Assembly (NCBI GenBank): GCA_022566235.1
Contig: JADFJI010000171.1
Span: 1-5,509 of the forward strand
Direction: 5' to 3'
DNA length: 5,509 nt
Origin: Chloroflexota bacterium
GTDB taxonomy: Bacteria > Chloroflexota > Dehalococcoidia > Plut-88900
Part shown: piece by piece, positions 1 to 5,019 of the stretch
Layout of the letters: every line of letters starts with the position of its first letter
Numbering within the stretch: position 1 is the stretch's first letter
Program-made: the position numbers and the translations under genes
The notes under the pieces: model-generated
Told to the model about the DNA's origin: nothing
What the model saw: the letters and a program-made list of their open reading frames with translations, nothing else
Databases searched by the model: none

Positions 1-60
1 GCCGTATTCACGAGCAGCTTTGAACCAGGCCCTAAGGACGCCTGGAATCGAATCGGTTAA

Positions 61-84
61 CCAGGGTCTGGGGACGAACCCTGG
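61..84 (-). terminator. Weak hairpin downstream of the DUF3179 gene
   Basis: A 7-bp perfect inverted repeat (CCAGGGT at 61-67, ACCCTGG at 78-84) with a 10-base loop lies about 48 bases past the stop codon of the DUF3179 gene. It could help end that transcript. It is followed on the minus strand only by TTAACC and not by a real U-run, so it is not a convincing intrinsic terminator. Nothing else is seen in bases 1-131. Confidence 0.22.
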
Positions 85-131
85 GATCCGGAGCCCAGGC
101 TGAGGATTGGCGGGGGATTTTGAAACCGGAT

Positions 132-1280
132 CTAGGACTCGGGGTATACCCGGCTGGCGGGATGGAAGTCCAACCAGTTCCGGAGAAACGAGGTGACGTA
201 GGGTATCACCAGCAGGGCCTCTCCCTTCAGGGGACCCTCGATGGCCACACCCCGGGTCGGCTCCCAGGTACTCGCCGTCTCGATATCTACCAGACGGCCG
301 TCCCGCCACTGGAAGGTGAGGGTGGTGTCGTTGACTATACGCAGATAGGTCCCGATGTGGCGGGTCTCCGGGTCAGCATACACCAGCAAAGGGTTGTCCC
401 CTATAAAGTCGTTGACCACCCGTTCCCGGCTCACGACCTCGAAGGGATAGGCCCCGGCATCCTGGCCCAGCTCTATACCGATGATGAAGCCGTCTCGGGG
501 CAGGACACCAGGAGCCGAAGGATTGAAACCGTCCCTGATCTCCATGACCAGGGTGTCGGCGTGCTGGGCCAGCCATGTGCCCCACGGCTCTATGCTCATG
601 GGCAGCATCTTCAGCCGGACCCCCAGCAATGGCCCCGACAGCGCCTCGCCGGTCAGCTGGGTCCAAACGCTGTCGGTCTGATGGTCCCACCAGGTCATGT
701 TGTTCATGAAAAGGGCGCCCTGATTGCCGAATATCAGGGTCTCTCCCTCCACCCGCCGGTCATGCACGAGACCGGAGTAGCAGATGGGTCACCAGGTGAC
801 CAGGACCGGCACCCCTCCAACGGTGTCGTTTACTATCTCCCGGTACTGCAACGGGCCGATGGGATACGCTTTGGTCTCGCCATTCAGGCTGACACCGATG
901 ATCAACTCTCTAGCGCTGAGATCGGCCTGGTCGGCCGGGACGAAAGAGGGATCGTATATGGGGCGTATCGCGTCCCGGGGCAGGAGCTGGCGGAAGGCTC
1001 CGGCCCTGGGCGAGGGGGGCCGGGGAGTGGGAGAAGGCCTGGGGGTGGGAGGCGGCACTGGCGTGGATGACAGAAAAGGCGACGGAGTTGGAGAAGCAGG
1101 AACGGTTCCCGAGGCCTCCGGCGTTGGCGTGGTGGAGTTGGCATCGGATTCAGGGCCAGGGGCCCTATCGAGCGTCGATGTCCCGCCGGCCTGGGCACAA
1201 GCCGCTATGACCAAAACCGCTACCATGGCCAGGGCGGTGAGGCTTCGCCTGACCCGTATTTTATCCAAGGGTATGTTCAA
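132..1280 (-). CDS. DUF3179-domain lipoprotein, probable selenoprotein (in-frame TGA = Sec164)
   Basis: The gene appears as two open segments (1280-792 and 788-132) in the same frame, split only by a TGA at 789-791. Read through, it gives 382 residues of a DUF3179 protein. Residues 1-28 form a lipoprotein signal ending in the lipobox IAAC (Cys28), so the protein is probably anchored outside the cytoplasmic membrane. Residues 50-93 are a Pro/Thr/Ser-rich linker. The domain follows: YPIGPLQYREIVND (139-152), then VLVTW-U-PIC (159-167), HDRRV, a TLIFGNQGALFMNN stretch, and the D..T.S.W.Q..G.A..GPL pattern. DUF3179 proteins usually have CPLC where this one has U-P-I-C. Function is unknown; a UxxC site would suggest redox chemistry or metal binding. 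The start is TTG at 1280 with AGAAGGAG just upstream; no in-frame ATG precedes it. The true stop is TAG. The alternative is a nonsense-mutated pseudogene, but the domain stays intact on both sides. It is transcribed divergently from the response regulator. Confidence 0.85.
749..787 (-). promoter_or_regulatory. SECIS-like hairpin downstream of the UGA codon
   Basis: Immediately 3' of the UGA the mRNA folds into an upper stem CCGGUC (775-770) / GACCGG (761-756), 6 bp and perfect, with an 8-base loop UCGUGCAU (769-762) containing GU. A lower stem CCAUC (787-783) / GGUGG (753-749) adds 5 bp with one U-G pair, separated by a 7/2 internal loop. The apical loop lies 22-29 bases past the U of UGA, within the distance used by bacterial SECIS elements that bind SelB. 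One reservation: the G in the loop is at its third position, whereas known bacterial SECIS loops usually have a G in the first two. Confidence 0.65.
789..791 (-). other. Probable selenocysteine codon (UGA), Sec164
   Basis: The minus-strand codons read GTC ACC TGG TGA CCC ATC TGC (V-T-W-U-P-I-C). The family consensus at this point is VT[YF]CPLC, so the UGA replaces the first Cys of a CPxC pair, the classic place for Sec. The frame continues without shift for 218 more residues of recognisable domain. General reassignment of UGA to Trp is unlikely: Trp is encoded by TGG in the adjacent codon, and the prepilin peptidase in this window ends at a TGA at its expected C-terminus. RefSeq uses the name 'DUF3179 domain-containing (seleno)protein' as far as I recall, which fits. 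Confidence 0.75.
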
Positions 1281-1305
1281 CTCTCCTTCTGCAAATGCCG
1301 AAGCT

Positions 1306-1320
1306 ACATCTTTTAGATGT
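1306..1320. repeat. Short palindrome at the expected DUF3179 transcription start
   Basis: ACATCT (1306-1311) and AGATGT (1315-1320) form a 6-bp perfect inverted repeat around TTT. It sits just downstream of the AT-rich candidate -10 of the minus-strand gene, so it could be an operator or a small 5'-leader hairpin. No T-run follows on either strand in a terminator position. Confidence 0.3.
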
Positions 1321-1322
1321 AT

Positions 1323-1328
1323 ATATTA
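1323..1328 (-). promoter_or_regulatory. Candidate -10 box for the DUF3179 gene
   Basis: TAATAT on the minus strand lies in the most AT-rich stretch of the divergent intergenic region, about 43 bases before the TTG start. I found no good -35 hexamer at 16-18 bases, so the call rests on the -10-like sequence and position only. Confidence 0.25.
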
Positions 1329-1416
1329 GTCGAAAGGTTTAATTCCGACATACTGATATCCAGGGGTTAGCCTAAAGGATTGGGGGAAATTCACAGTAAA
1401 CAAGGGTGATATCCTA

Positions 1417-1446
1417 TTGTTGTAAACCGTAACGGGTAATTACAAT
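1417..1446 (+). promoter_or_regulatory. Candidate sigma-70-type promoter of the response regulator
   Basis: TTGTTG (1417-1422) and TACAAT (1441-1446) are spaced by 18 bases, a good fit to a housekeeping -35/-10 pair. Transcription would begin near 1452-1454. That would place the ATG at 1445 upstream of the transcript start and support a translation start at 1466 or 1472. Confidence 0.45.
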
Positions 1447-1471
1447 GAGGGGAAGAACAGATGGGATGGCA

Positions 1472-2125
1472 ATGAAAACAAAAGTCATGATAGTAGAGGA
1501 CCAGGGCCTCTTCAGAAACCTGCTCCGAACATCTCTAACGTCTCTCCCCAGCATGGAAGTGGTGGGAGATGTGGCAGATGGTCCGTCCGCTATCCGCATG
1601 GCCCGGGACAAGAAGCCCCACGTGGTCCTGATGGATATAGACCTGGGCGATGGCCTGGACGGGATAGAGGCGGGATTTGAGATAAGGAGATACCTTCCCA
1701 AGGTGGGGATAGTCCTCCTGTCAAACCACAAGAATAAGGCCTTTATCGATAGGGTTCAGGACGGGGAGGCGGGAGGCTGGTCATACCTGCTGAAGGAGTC
1801 GATAGGAGACCTGGAGGCCCTGACCCGAGCCCTGGAGGGATCGGCCTCGGGGCTTATGGTGCTGGACCCGCTGCTGGTGGCGTCGCTCAGGCCCAAGTCT
1901 TCGACCCCGCTAATGAACCTGACCCCACGCCAGTTGGAGGTCTTGGAGCTAATGGCCGGGGGGTACAGCAATGCGGGAATAGCCAAAAAGATGGTCCTGG
2001 GCGAGAAATCCGTCGAGAATTATATTAACGCTATATATCAGCAGCTTCTCACCTCCAGGGAGCAGCCCAAACACCCCAGGGTCACGGCTGTCCTCCTCTA
2101 TCTTCGCAACAGCCAAAGTTTTTAA
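1472..2125 (+). CDS. NarL/FixJ (LuxR-type) response regulator
   Basis: A two-domain DNA-binding response regulator of 217 residues from ATG 1472, about the usual family length. The receiver domain (about 2-120) has the acidic pair Glu9-Asp10 in VMIVEDQ, the phospho-acceptor Asp55 in VVLMDIDLGDGLDG, Ser84 in IVLLSN at the usual Thr/Ser switch position, and Lys108 in YLLKES. The C-terminal GerE/LuxR helix-turn-helix spans about 149-192 (LTPRQLEVLELMAGGYSN, then AGIAKKM and the recognition helix SVENYINAIYQQL). It would be phosphorylated by a NarX-like histidine kinase; the one at 3449-4597 is of the right type but not adjacent, so the partnership is unproven. In-frame ATGs at 1445 and 1466 are alternatives. 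I prefer 1472 because the receiver fold begins MKTKVMIVED and 1445 overlaps the likely -10 box. The stop is TAA. Confidence 0.93.
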   Translation: MKTKVMIVEDQGLFRNLLRTSLTSLPSMEVVGDVADGPSAIRMARDKKPHVVLMDIDLGDGLDGIEAGFEIRRYLPKVGIVLLSNHKNKAFIDRVQDGEAGGWSYLLKESIGDLEALTRALEGSASGLMVLDPLLVASLRPKSSTPLMNLTPRQLEVLELMAGGYSNAGIAKKMVLGEKSVENYINAIYQQLLTSREQPKHPRVTAVLLYLRNSQSF

Positions 2126-2148
2126 GCCCGCCGCAGCCCTTTTGTTGC

Positions 2149-2179
2149 ATAGCCGCCCCGATTGCATCGGTGCGGCTAT
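2149..2179. terminator. Strong hairpin between convergent genes, possible bidirectional terminator
   Basis: An almost perfect 14-bp stem lies 23 bases after the response regulator stop: ATAGCCGC (2149-2156) pairs with GCGGCTAT (2172-2179), a C/T mismatch follows, then CCGAT/ATCGG closes a TGC loop. It lies between two genes transcribed towards each other, which suggests transcription termination. There is no clear U-run on either side, so it may work with Rho or as a 3'-end stabiliser. The rest of 2126-2320 shows no gene. Confidence 0.45.
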
Positions 2180-2320
2180 ATTGCTGTGTGGGTTCTGTGG
2201 TGATCTAAAGCCAAGCTGCGTAGGAGGGCCTATACCTTAATTTAGTCGCATCTTGGGAGTGCGCCCGGAGCATCGGGCCTCTGGCAGAATAATCCGTACC
2301 TCGCAGGGGATGGGCAGAAC

Positions 2321-3106
2321 TCAGAAGAGGTCTATGTACCAGTCCCAGATATCGTTTCCCCAAAAAAGACAGGCCAGACCGCTGGTGGCGAGAAAAGGCC
2401 CGAAGGGAATCGCCTCCTTCCTGCCCCGCTTCCCGGTGATCAGAAGGAAGGCGGCCACTATTCCACCACTCACGAAGGACATCAGGAGCGCGGCGATGGC
2501 CACCGGAAACCCCACTATCAGGCCCACGAATGCCCCCAGTTTCGGGTCGCCGGCCCCCATCCCACCCCTGGAGACGATGTAGATCAGCAGAAGAGCCCCG
2601 AAGCCTACACCCCCTCCCGCCACAGACCTCCAGAACACCTCCAAGATCTCGTCGGGCGTGTCGTTGGGCCGGAAGGGGGACAAGGCAAAGGCGATGATTA
2701 TGGCCGGGAAAATGATCTTATCCAGGATCAGACTGCGTTCCAGATCGATCATGAAGACCACTATTAGGAACACGGAATAGACCAGGACCAAGGCCCCGGT
2801 CCAGCTCAGTCCCCATTGGTAGCCTATATAGACGAAGACCAGGCCGGTAAGAAGCTCCACCAGGGCCAGCTTTACCGGGATCTTGGCGCCGCAGTGTCTA
2901 CACCGGCCCCTCAAGAACAGGTAGCTGAGTACGGGCACCAGGTCCAACACACCCAGATGAGTGTGGCACACCTCACAGTATGAAGAACGGGTGGCGATGG
3001 ACTCATCCCGGGGGACCCTGTCGATGACTACGTTCAGGAAGCTGCCGATGGACAGGCCCACAGCTCCCAGGACTGCCATATCGAAGGGGTTTCCAGTTGC
3101 CAGCAT
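2321..3106 (-). CDS. Type IV prepilin peptidase / leader peptidase (A24 family, PilD-like)
   Basis: A 261-residue polytopic membrane aspartic protease that cleaves, and in bifunctional members N-methylates, type IV pilin-like prepilins at the cytoplasmic face. The N-terminal part has SIGSFLNVVIDRVPRDESI (19-37) and a four-Cys zinc-ribbon-like site: CEVC (44-47) and CRHC (69-72), typical of two-domain, bifunctional PilD proteins. The catalytic Asps are Asp121 (VVFMIDLERSLILD) and Asp187 in the GAGDPKLGA motif (185-192, the GxGD signature). FGPFLA (235-240) is the usual C-terminal motif. Several hydrophobic helices span about 10-30, 79-97, 102-120, 130-143, 162-179, 191-225 and 238-252. The open frame runs further upstream to 3427, but that part has no family character. 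ATG 3106 starts the recognisable protein, though no Shine-Dalgarno precedes it; ATG 3079 is an alternative. It may lie on the same transcript as the histidine kinase 342 bases upstream. No pilin genes are in view. Confidence 0.93.
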   Translation of the reverse strand: MLATGNPFDMAVLGAVGLSIGSFLNVVIDRVPRDESIATRSSYCEVCHTHLGVLDLVPVLSYLFLRGRCRHCGAKIPVKLALVELLTGLVFVYIGYQWGLSWTGALVLVYSVFLIVVFMIDLERSLILDKIIFPAIIIAFALSPFRPNDTPDEILEVFWRSVAGGGVGFGALLLIYIVSRGGMGAGDPKLGAFVGLIVGFPVAIAALLMSFVSGGIVAAFLLITGKRGRKEAIPFGPFLATSGLACLFWGNDIWDWYIDLF

Positions 3107-3149
3107 GTTTGTATGTGCACGGGAAGGCCGGTGGAGTGTTGTCCCAGGC

Positions 3150-3175
3150 GCTTTCGGGTCTAAGGTCCCGAAAGC
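3150..3175. repeat. Perfect 9-bp hairpin in the prepilin peptidase leader
   Basis: GCTTTCGGG (3150-3158) and CCCGAAAGC (3167-3175) form a perfect stem with an 8-base loop, about 45 bases before the peptidase start. On the minus strand no U-run follows, so it is not a standard terminator. It may be a 5'-stabilising hairpin, part of a leader RNA, or an operator. Confidence 0.4.
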
Positions 3176-3185
3176 TCTAGGCGGG

Positions 3186-3191
3186 CTTATA
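3186..3191 (-). promoter_or_regulatory. Candidate -10 box for the prepilin peptidase
   Basis: TATAAG on the minus strand matches five of six positions of the -10 consensus. A start near 3179 would put the hairpin at 3150-3175 at the very 5' end of the mRNA. No good -35 is seen at the right distance, so this is tentative. Confidence 0.28.
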
Positions 3192-3448
3192 ATCACAGGC
3201 CCCAGTGACCGTGCCCTTGATGGTATCTTGGCCGTCGAGAGGCTGTCAAACCGGATGACGGAGGCTGTTTGAAAACATTGTAAGAACGGGGTGTATCCCA
3301 ACGCCGAACCCCGAGTATCGGAACGAGTCGGGATCAGCCCTTTCGGGGGTACTAGGGATGGTCCAGTGGCTGGCAGATCAAGGGTGCGTCCCCAATGCGG
3401 GGCAGACTCTATGACGCTGCTTCCCACGGCCAGGTGGGCTGGGACGTA

Positions 3449-4597
3449 CTATTGCTTTATAACCAGGTGGTCTGTGACCGGGGACCCCACCAGTGCTTTG
3501 ACGGCGGAGGCGGGCCATCTGCTCTCGTCTTGAGGATTTAATGGGACTGAGATACGAACCGTGGTGCCCTGGCCCGGACTCGAGTCGATGCTGCAAGACC
3601 CTCCCAGGGCCTCGATGTGGTCATAGATCATCCCAAGACCCACGCCTGCGCCCATCTGTATCTGACCAGGGTCGAATCCTACGCCGTTGTCTGTAACTCT
3701 GACCACCAGGCTGTTAGAGCCGTTCCGGCTGACGTCAATATCTAAGGAGGTGGCAGAGGCGTGTTTCACCGTATTGCAGATGGCCTCCTCTACAGAGCGA
3801 TAGATCCCCGTGATGGCGTCCTTCGACAAACCCAGGGAGAGAGCCCCTTTTTTGGAGTCCAAGAGGGCTTGCAGCTCGGGGCCATCGTCGAATCGAAGAT
3901 CGGTGTCCAGATATGCGCCGAATTTATCACAACACGCCCTTAATGCGGACGCTAGTCCCAGTTGCACCACCGCCGGATACAAGCGATGGCTCATCTCTCT
4001 GATCTCCTCACGGATCCCGTCGATCTCTTGCTGGATATCTTTAAAGGTTGCTTGAGTAGTTGCCGGAACAGCCGGGTTAGGGGGCTTGGTTTCACACTCC
4101 TCGCTTAGTCGCAGTGAGAGTAGAAGCAACCGGGTCTGCAACGGGCCGTGGAGCTCCGAGGCAAGCTCCCGACGGAATCGCTCGTGATTCTTCAGAATAC
4201 GCTGTCGAGAATCCTTGATCTTCCCCACCTCTTTTTGAATATGCTCCGCCATGAGGTTGAAGGATATCGACACCGCCTCCAGGGTTCCCCGGCCGCTGTC
4301 GGGCATTCTGTACGCCAGGTCCCCCGAGGAGAGATGCTGGGCCGCCTCCGACACCGCGGATATCGGTCTTCGCAGGGTCTTGATCAAGGGTAGGGCCGCC
4401 AGGCCCACCGCCAGTATAGTGGTCGCTGCTGCGGCTATTATCAGGATTCGATAATCCTTAACACTGAATCCCCCTCCAACCAGGGCCAAAACGAGGAACG
4501 AGCCTATAACGGGAAAGAGGGCGGTCAGCAGGAGAGCAGAGAGTATCCGTATCCTGAGGTTGGACAAAATGGACGGCGCTACGATGCTCTTAGCCAT
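3449..4597 (-). CDS. Sensor histidine kinase, NarX/LiaS type (HAMP + HisKA_3 + HATPase_c)
   Basis: A 382-residue membrane kinase. Two transmembrane helices (about 18-43 and 51-72) are separated by only about seven residues, so there is no real extracytoplasmic sensor domain; the signal is probably in the membrane or cytoplasm. A HAMP-like linker (about 70-122, with RRPISAVSEAAQHLSSGDL) and a coiled region lead to the HisKA_3 dimerisation helix with the phospho-acceptor His150 in RRELASELHGPLQ. The residue after His is Gly rather than the usual Asp. The ATPase domain has the N box Asn275 (SVEEAICNTVKHA), G1 Asp303 (DNGVGFDP), and a G2 region GAGVGLGMIYDHIEALGG followed by PGQGTTVRISVPL. The start is ATG 4597, with a strong GGAGGAG Shine-Dalgarno at 4604-4610, six bases away; the frame extends 28 codons further upstream without support. 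It lies downstream of a cyclic di-GMP riboswitch and terminator. A NarL-type regulator is the expected partner. Confidence 0.94.
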   Translation of the reverse strand: MAKSIVAPSILSNLRIRILSALLLTALFPVIGSFLVLALVGGGFSVKDYRILIIAAAATTILAVGLAALPLIKTLRRPISAVSEAAQHLSSGDLAYRMPDSGRGTLEAVSISFNLMAEHIQKEVGKIKDSRQRILKNHERFRRELASELHGPLQTRLLLLSLRLSEECETKPPNPAVPATTQATFKDIQQEIDGIREEIREMSHRLYPAVVQLGLASALRACCDKFGAYLDTDLRFDDGPELQALLDSKKGALSLGLSKDAITGIYRSVEEAICNTVKHASATSLDIDVSRNGSNSLVVRVTDNGVGFDPGQIQMGAGVGLGMIYDHIEALGGSCSIDSSPGQGTTVRISVPLNPQDESRWPASAVKALVGSPVTDHLVIKQ

Positions 4598-4603
4598 CGA
4601 AAT

Positions 4604-4610
4604 CTCCTCC
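4604..4610 (-). promoter_or_regulatory. Ribosome binding site fixing the kinase start
   Basis: GGAGGAG on the minus strand lies six bases before ATG 4597. It decides in favour of this start over the longer frame that opens at 4681. Confidence 0.75.
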
Positions 4611-4770
4611 CACAACCCACAGCCAGACACGGGGCCTATCGCAGCCGAAGCCTGTCTTCCACACCTCCAAAGCTCGACCACAAAGACTGCCTATTATGCG
4701 CACTACTACGTATAAGCCACCGTTCTACGTCACAGTCGATCCGGTGGAACAGGGTGGCCTATGTTTGCTC

Positions 4771-4780
4771 TGTAAACTCG
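4771..4780 (+). repeat. Third copy of the TGTAAACTCG motif
   Basis: The ten bases TGTAAACTCG recur exactly in both arms of the inverted repeat at 5208-5248. This copy is single and lies in the kinase leader. It may be a half-site for a regulator; three copies within 480 bases, and none noticed elsewhere in the window, is suggestive only. Confidence 0.35.
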
Positions 4781-4851
4781 TCAGTCCGATCATTGTTCAA
4801 CTAAACGGTTTGACGCCCCCATAAACCTCAGGCCCGTATTGTAGTTGGCTG

Positions 4852-4868
4852 GTCCCGATGCTCGGGAC
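4852..4868. repeat. Perfect 7-bp hairpin GTCCCGA-TGC-TCGGGAC
   Basis: GTCCCGA (4852-4858) and TCGGGAC (4862-4868) pair perfectly around a three-base loop. On the minus strand it begins three bases after the U-rich tail of the riboswitch terminator, so it may reinforce termination or protect an RNA 3' end. It has no U-run of its own. Confidence 0.45.
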
Positions 4869-4871
4869 TTG

Positions 4872-4913
4872 AAAGAAAAAGCTCTCTAGGTTACCACCCC
4901 CCCCGAGAGCTCT
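4872..4913 (-). terminator. Intrinsic terminator of the cyclic di-GMP riboswitch
   Basis: On the minus strand AGAGCTCTC (4913-4905) pairs with GAGAGCTTT (4886-4878), a 9-bp stem including one G-U, closed by an 18-base loop that begins with eight G. The 3' arm runs into TTTTTCTTT (4880-4872), a proper U-tract. It begins 16 bases after the aptamer's 3' end and serves as its expression platform. Its loop carries the partner of the antiterminator pairing. Confidence 0.8.
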
Positions 4914-4942
4914 GCCCGCCCATGAAGCCAGTGGCAACCCAG
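4886..4942 (-). promoter_or_regulatory. Antiterminator pairing linking aptamer 3' strand and terminator loop
   Basis: The 3' part of the aptamer, CUGGGUUGCCACU (4942-4930), can pair without a gap with GGUGGUAACCUAG (4898-4886) in the terminator loop. This makes 13 continuous base pairs, three of them G-U. The 5' strand includes the whole 3' half of the aptamer's P1 (CACU) and the conserved GGGUUGCC element. The 3' strand takes the first base of the terminator's 3' arm. Aptamer folding and antiterminator are therefore mutually exclusive, which predicts an OFF switch. The structure was inferred by eye. Confidence 0.65.
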
Positions 4943-5019
4943 CCGTTTTAGCCCGCCTTAGCAGTCCTTAAACCTGTGGTTTTGCGTCCCCACCTTTCGA
5001 TGAGTTTGCCTTTTTCACT
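4930..5019 (-). promoter_or_regulatory. Cyclic di-GMP-I riboswitch aptamer (GEMM-I)
   Basis: The minus-strand RNA carries the GEMM-I hallmarks in order. P1 5' strand AGUG is at 5019-5016. A-rich bases then lead to GGCAAAC (5010-5004). CUCAUC (5004-4999) and GGUGGG (4994-4989) form a 6-bp stem capped by a GAAA tetraloop. GGACGCAAA (4989-4981) follows, overlapping AACC-ACA-GGUU (4981-4971), then UUAAGG, a variable hairpin CUGC-UAAG-GCGG, and CGGCUGGGUUGCC ending in the P1 3' strand CACU (4933-4930). The G next to the GGCAAA core that contacts ligand in the Vc2 structure is kept as G, which favours cyclic di-GMP over the cGAMP-binding GEMM-Ib variant. It binds the second messenger in the nascent leader and controls the downstream terminator, hence the histidine kinase. 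A weak -10-like TACATA (5037-5032) would start the RNA just before P1. Confidence 0.9.

Larger units (their letters stand above)
3107..3448 (-). other. Non-coding gap between histidine kinase and prepilin peptidase
   Basis: These 342 bases lie between two minus-strand genes. The open frames crossing them are extensions or shadows without recognisable protein features. The stretch holds the hairpin at 3150-3175, a candidate -10 at 3186-3191, a TTGACA hexamer at 3244-3249 without a good matching -10 (best is GATACC at 16 bases), and small GC-rich hairpins such as CCGA-GTA-TCGG at 3310-3320. It looks like a structured leader for the peptidase gene; I did not recognise an RNA family in it. Confidence 0.4.
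4598..4870 (-). other. Long untranslated leader between riboswitch terminator and kinase
   Basis: About 270 bases separate the riboswitch terminator from the kinase start. I see no supported gene here. The stretch contains the GTCCCGA hairpin (4852-4868), one copy of the TGTAAACTCG motif (4771-4780) and the kinase ribosome binding site. Two tiny overlapping minus-strand frames (10 and 22 codons, from 4822 and 4793) have no independent support. A second promoter for the kinase inside this leader is possible and would weaken riboswitch control; I did not find a convincing one. Confidence 0.4.

Noticed and set aside
132..767. Separate short gene starting at GTG 767
   Set aside because: It begins inside the DUF3179 domain just after the CPxC region, has no ribosome binding site, and is in frame with the upstream half. 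It is the second part of one read-through gene.
120..1070. 316-codon plus-strand open frame opposite the DUF3179 gene
   Set aside because: It mirrors the minus-strand coding sequence and its translation has no domain character, only Gly/Arg/Pro-rich runs from the antisense of the Pro-rich linker.
789..1280. Truncated pseudogene ending at the TGA
   Set aside because: Possible in principle, but the stop replaces exactly the conserved Cys, the downstream frame is intact for 218 residues, and a SECIS-like hairpin follows.
784..1329. 181-codon plus-strand open frame
   Set aside because: Antisense to the signal peptide and linker of the DUF3179 protein; no recognisable features.
3107..3427. 107-residue N-terminal extension of the prepilin peptidase
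   Set aside because: The translated stretch has no membrane or family character, and family members start close to the SIGSFLNVVIDR segment.
4760..4790. Hammerhead ribozyme suggested by CUGACGAG
   Set aside because: The required GAAA after stem II and the cleavage-site helices are missing.
4790..4822. Tiny leader peptide frame (10 codons) behind GAGG
   Set aside because: Very short, spacing to GAGG is only three bases, and there is no evidence of conservation.
4897..4904. Run of eight G (C on the plus strand) as a slippage or quadruplex signal
   Set aside because: It is explained as part of the terminator loop. A single G-run does not make a quadruplex, and no coding frame crosses it.
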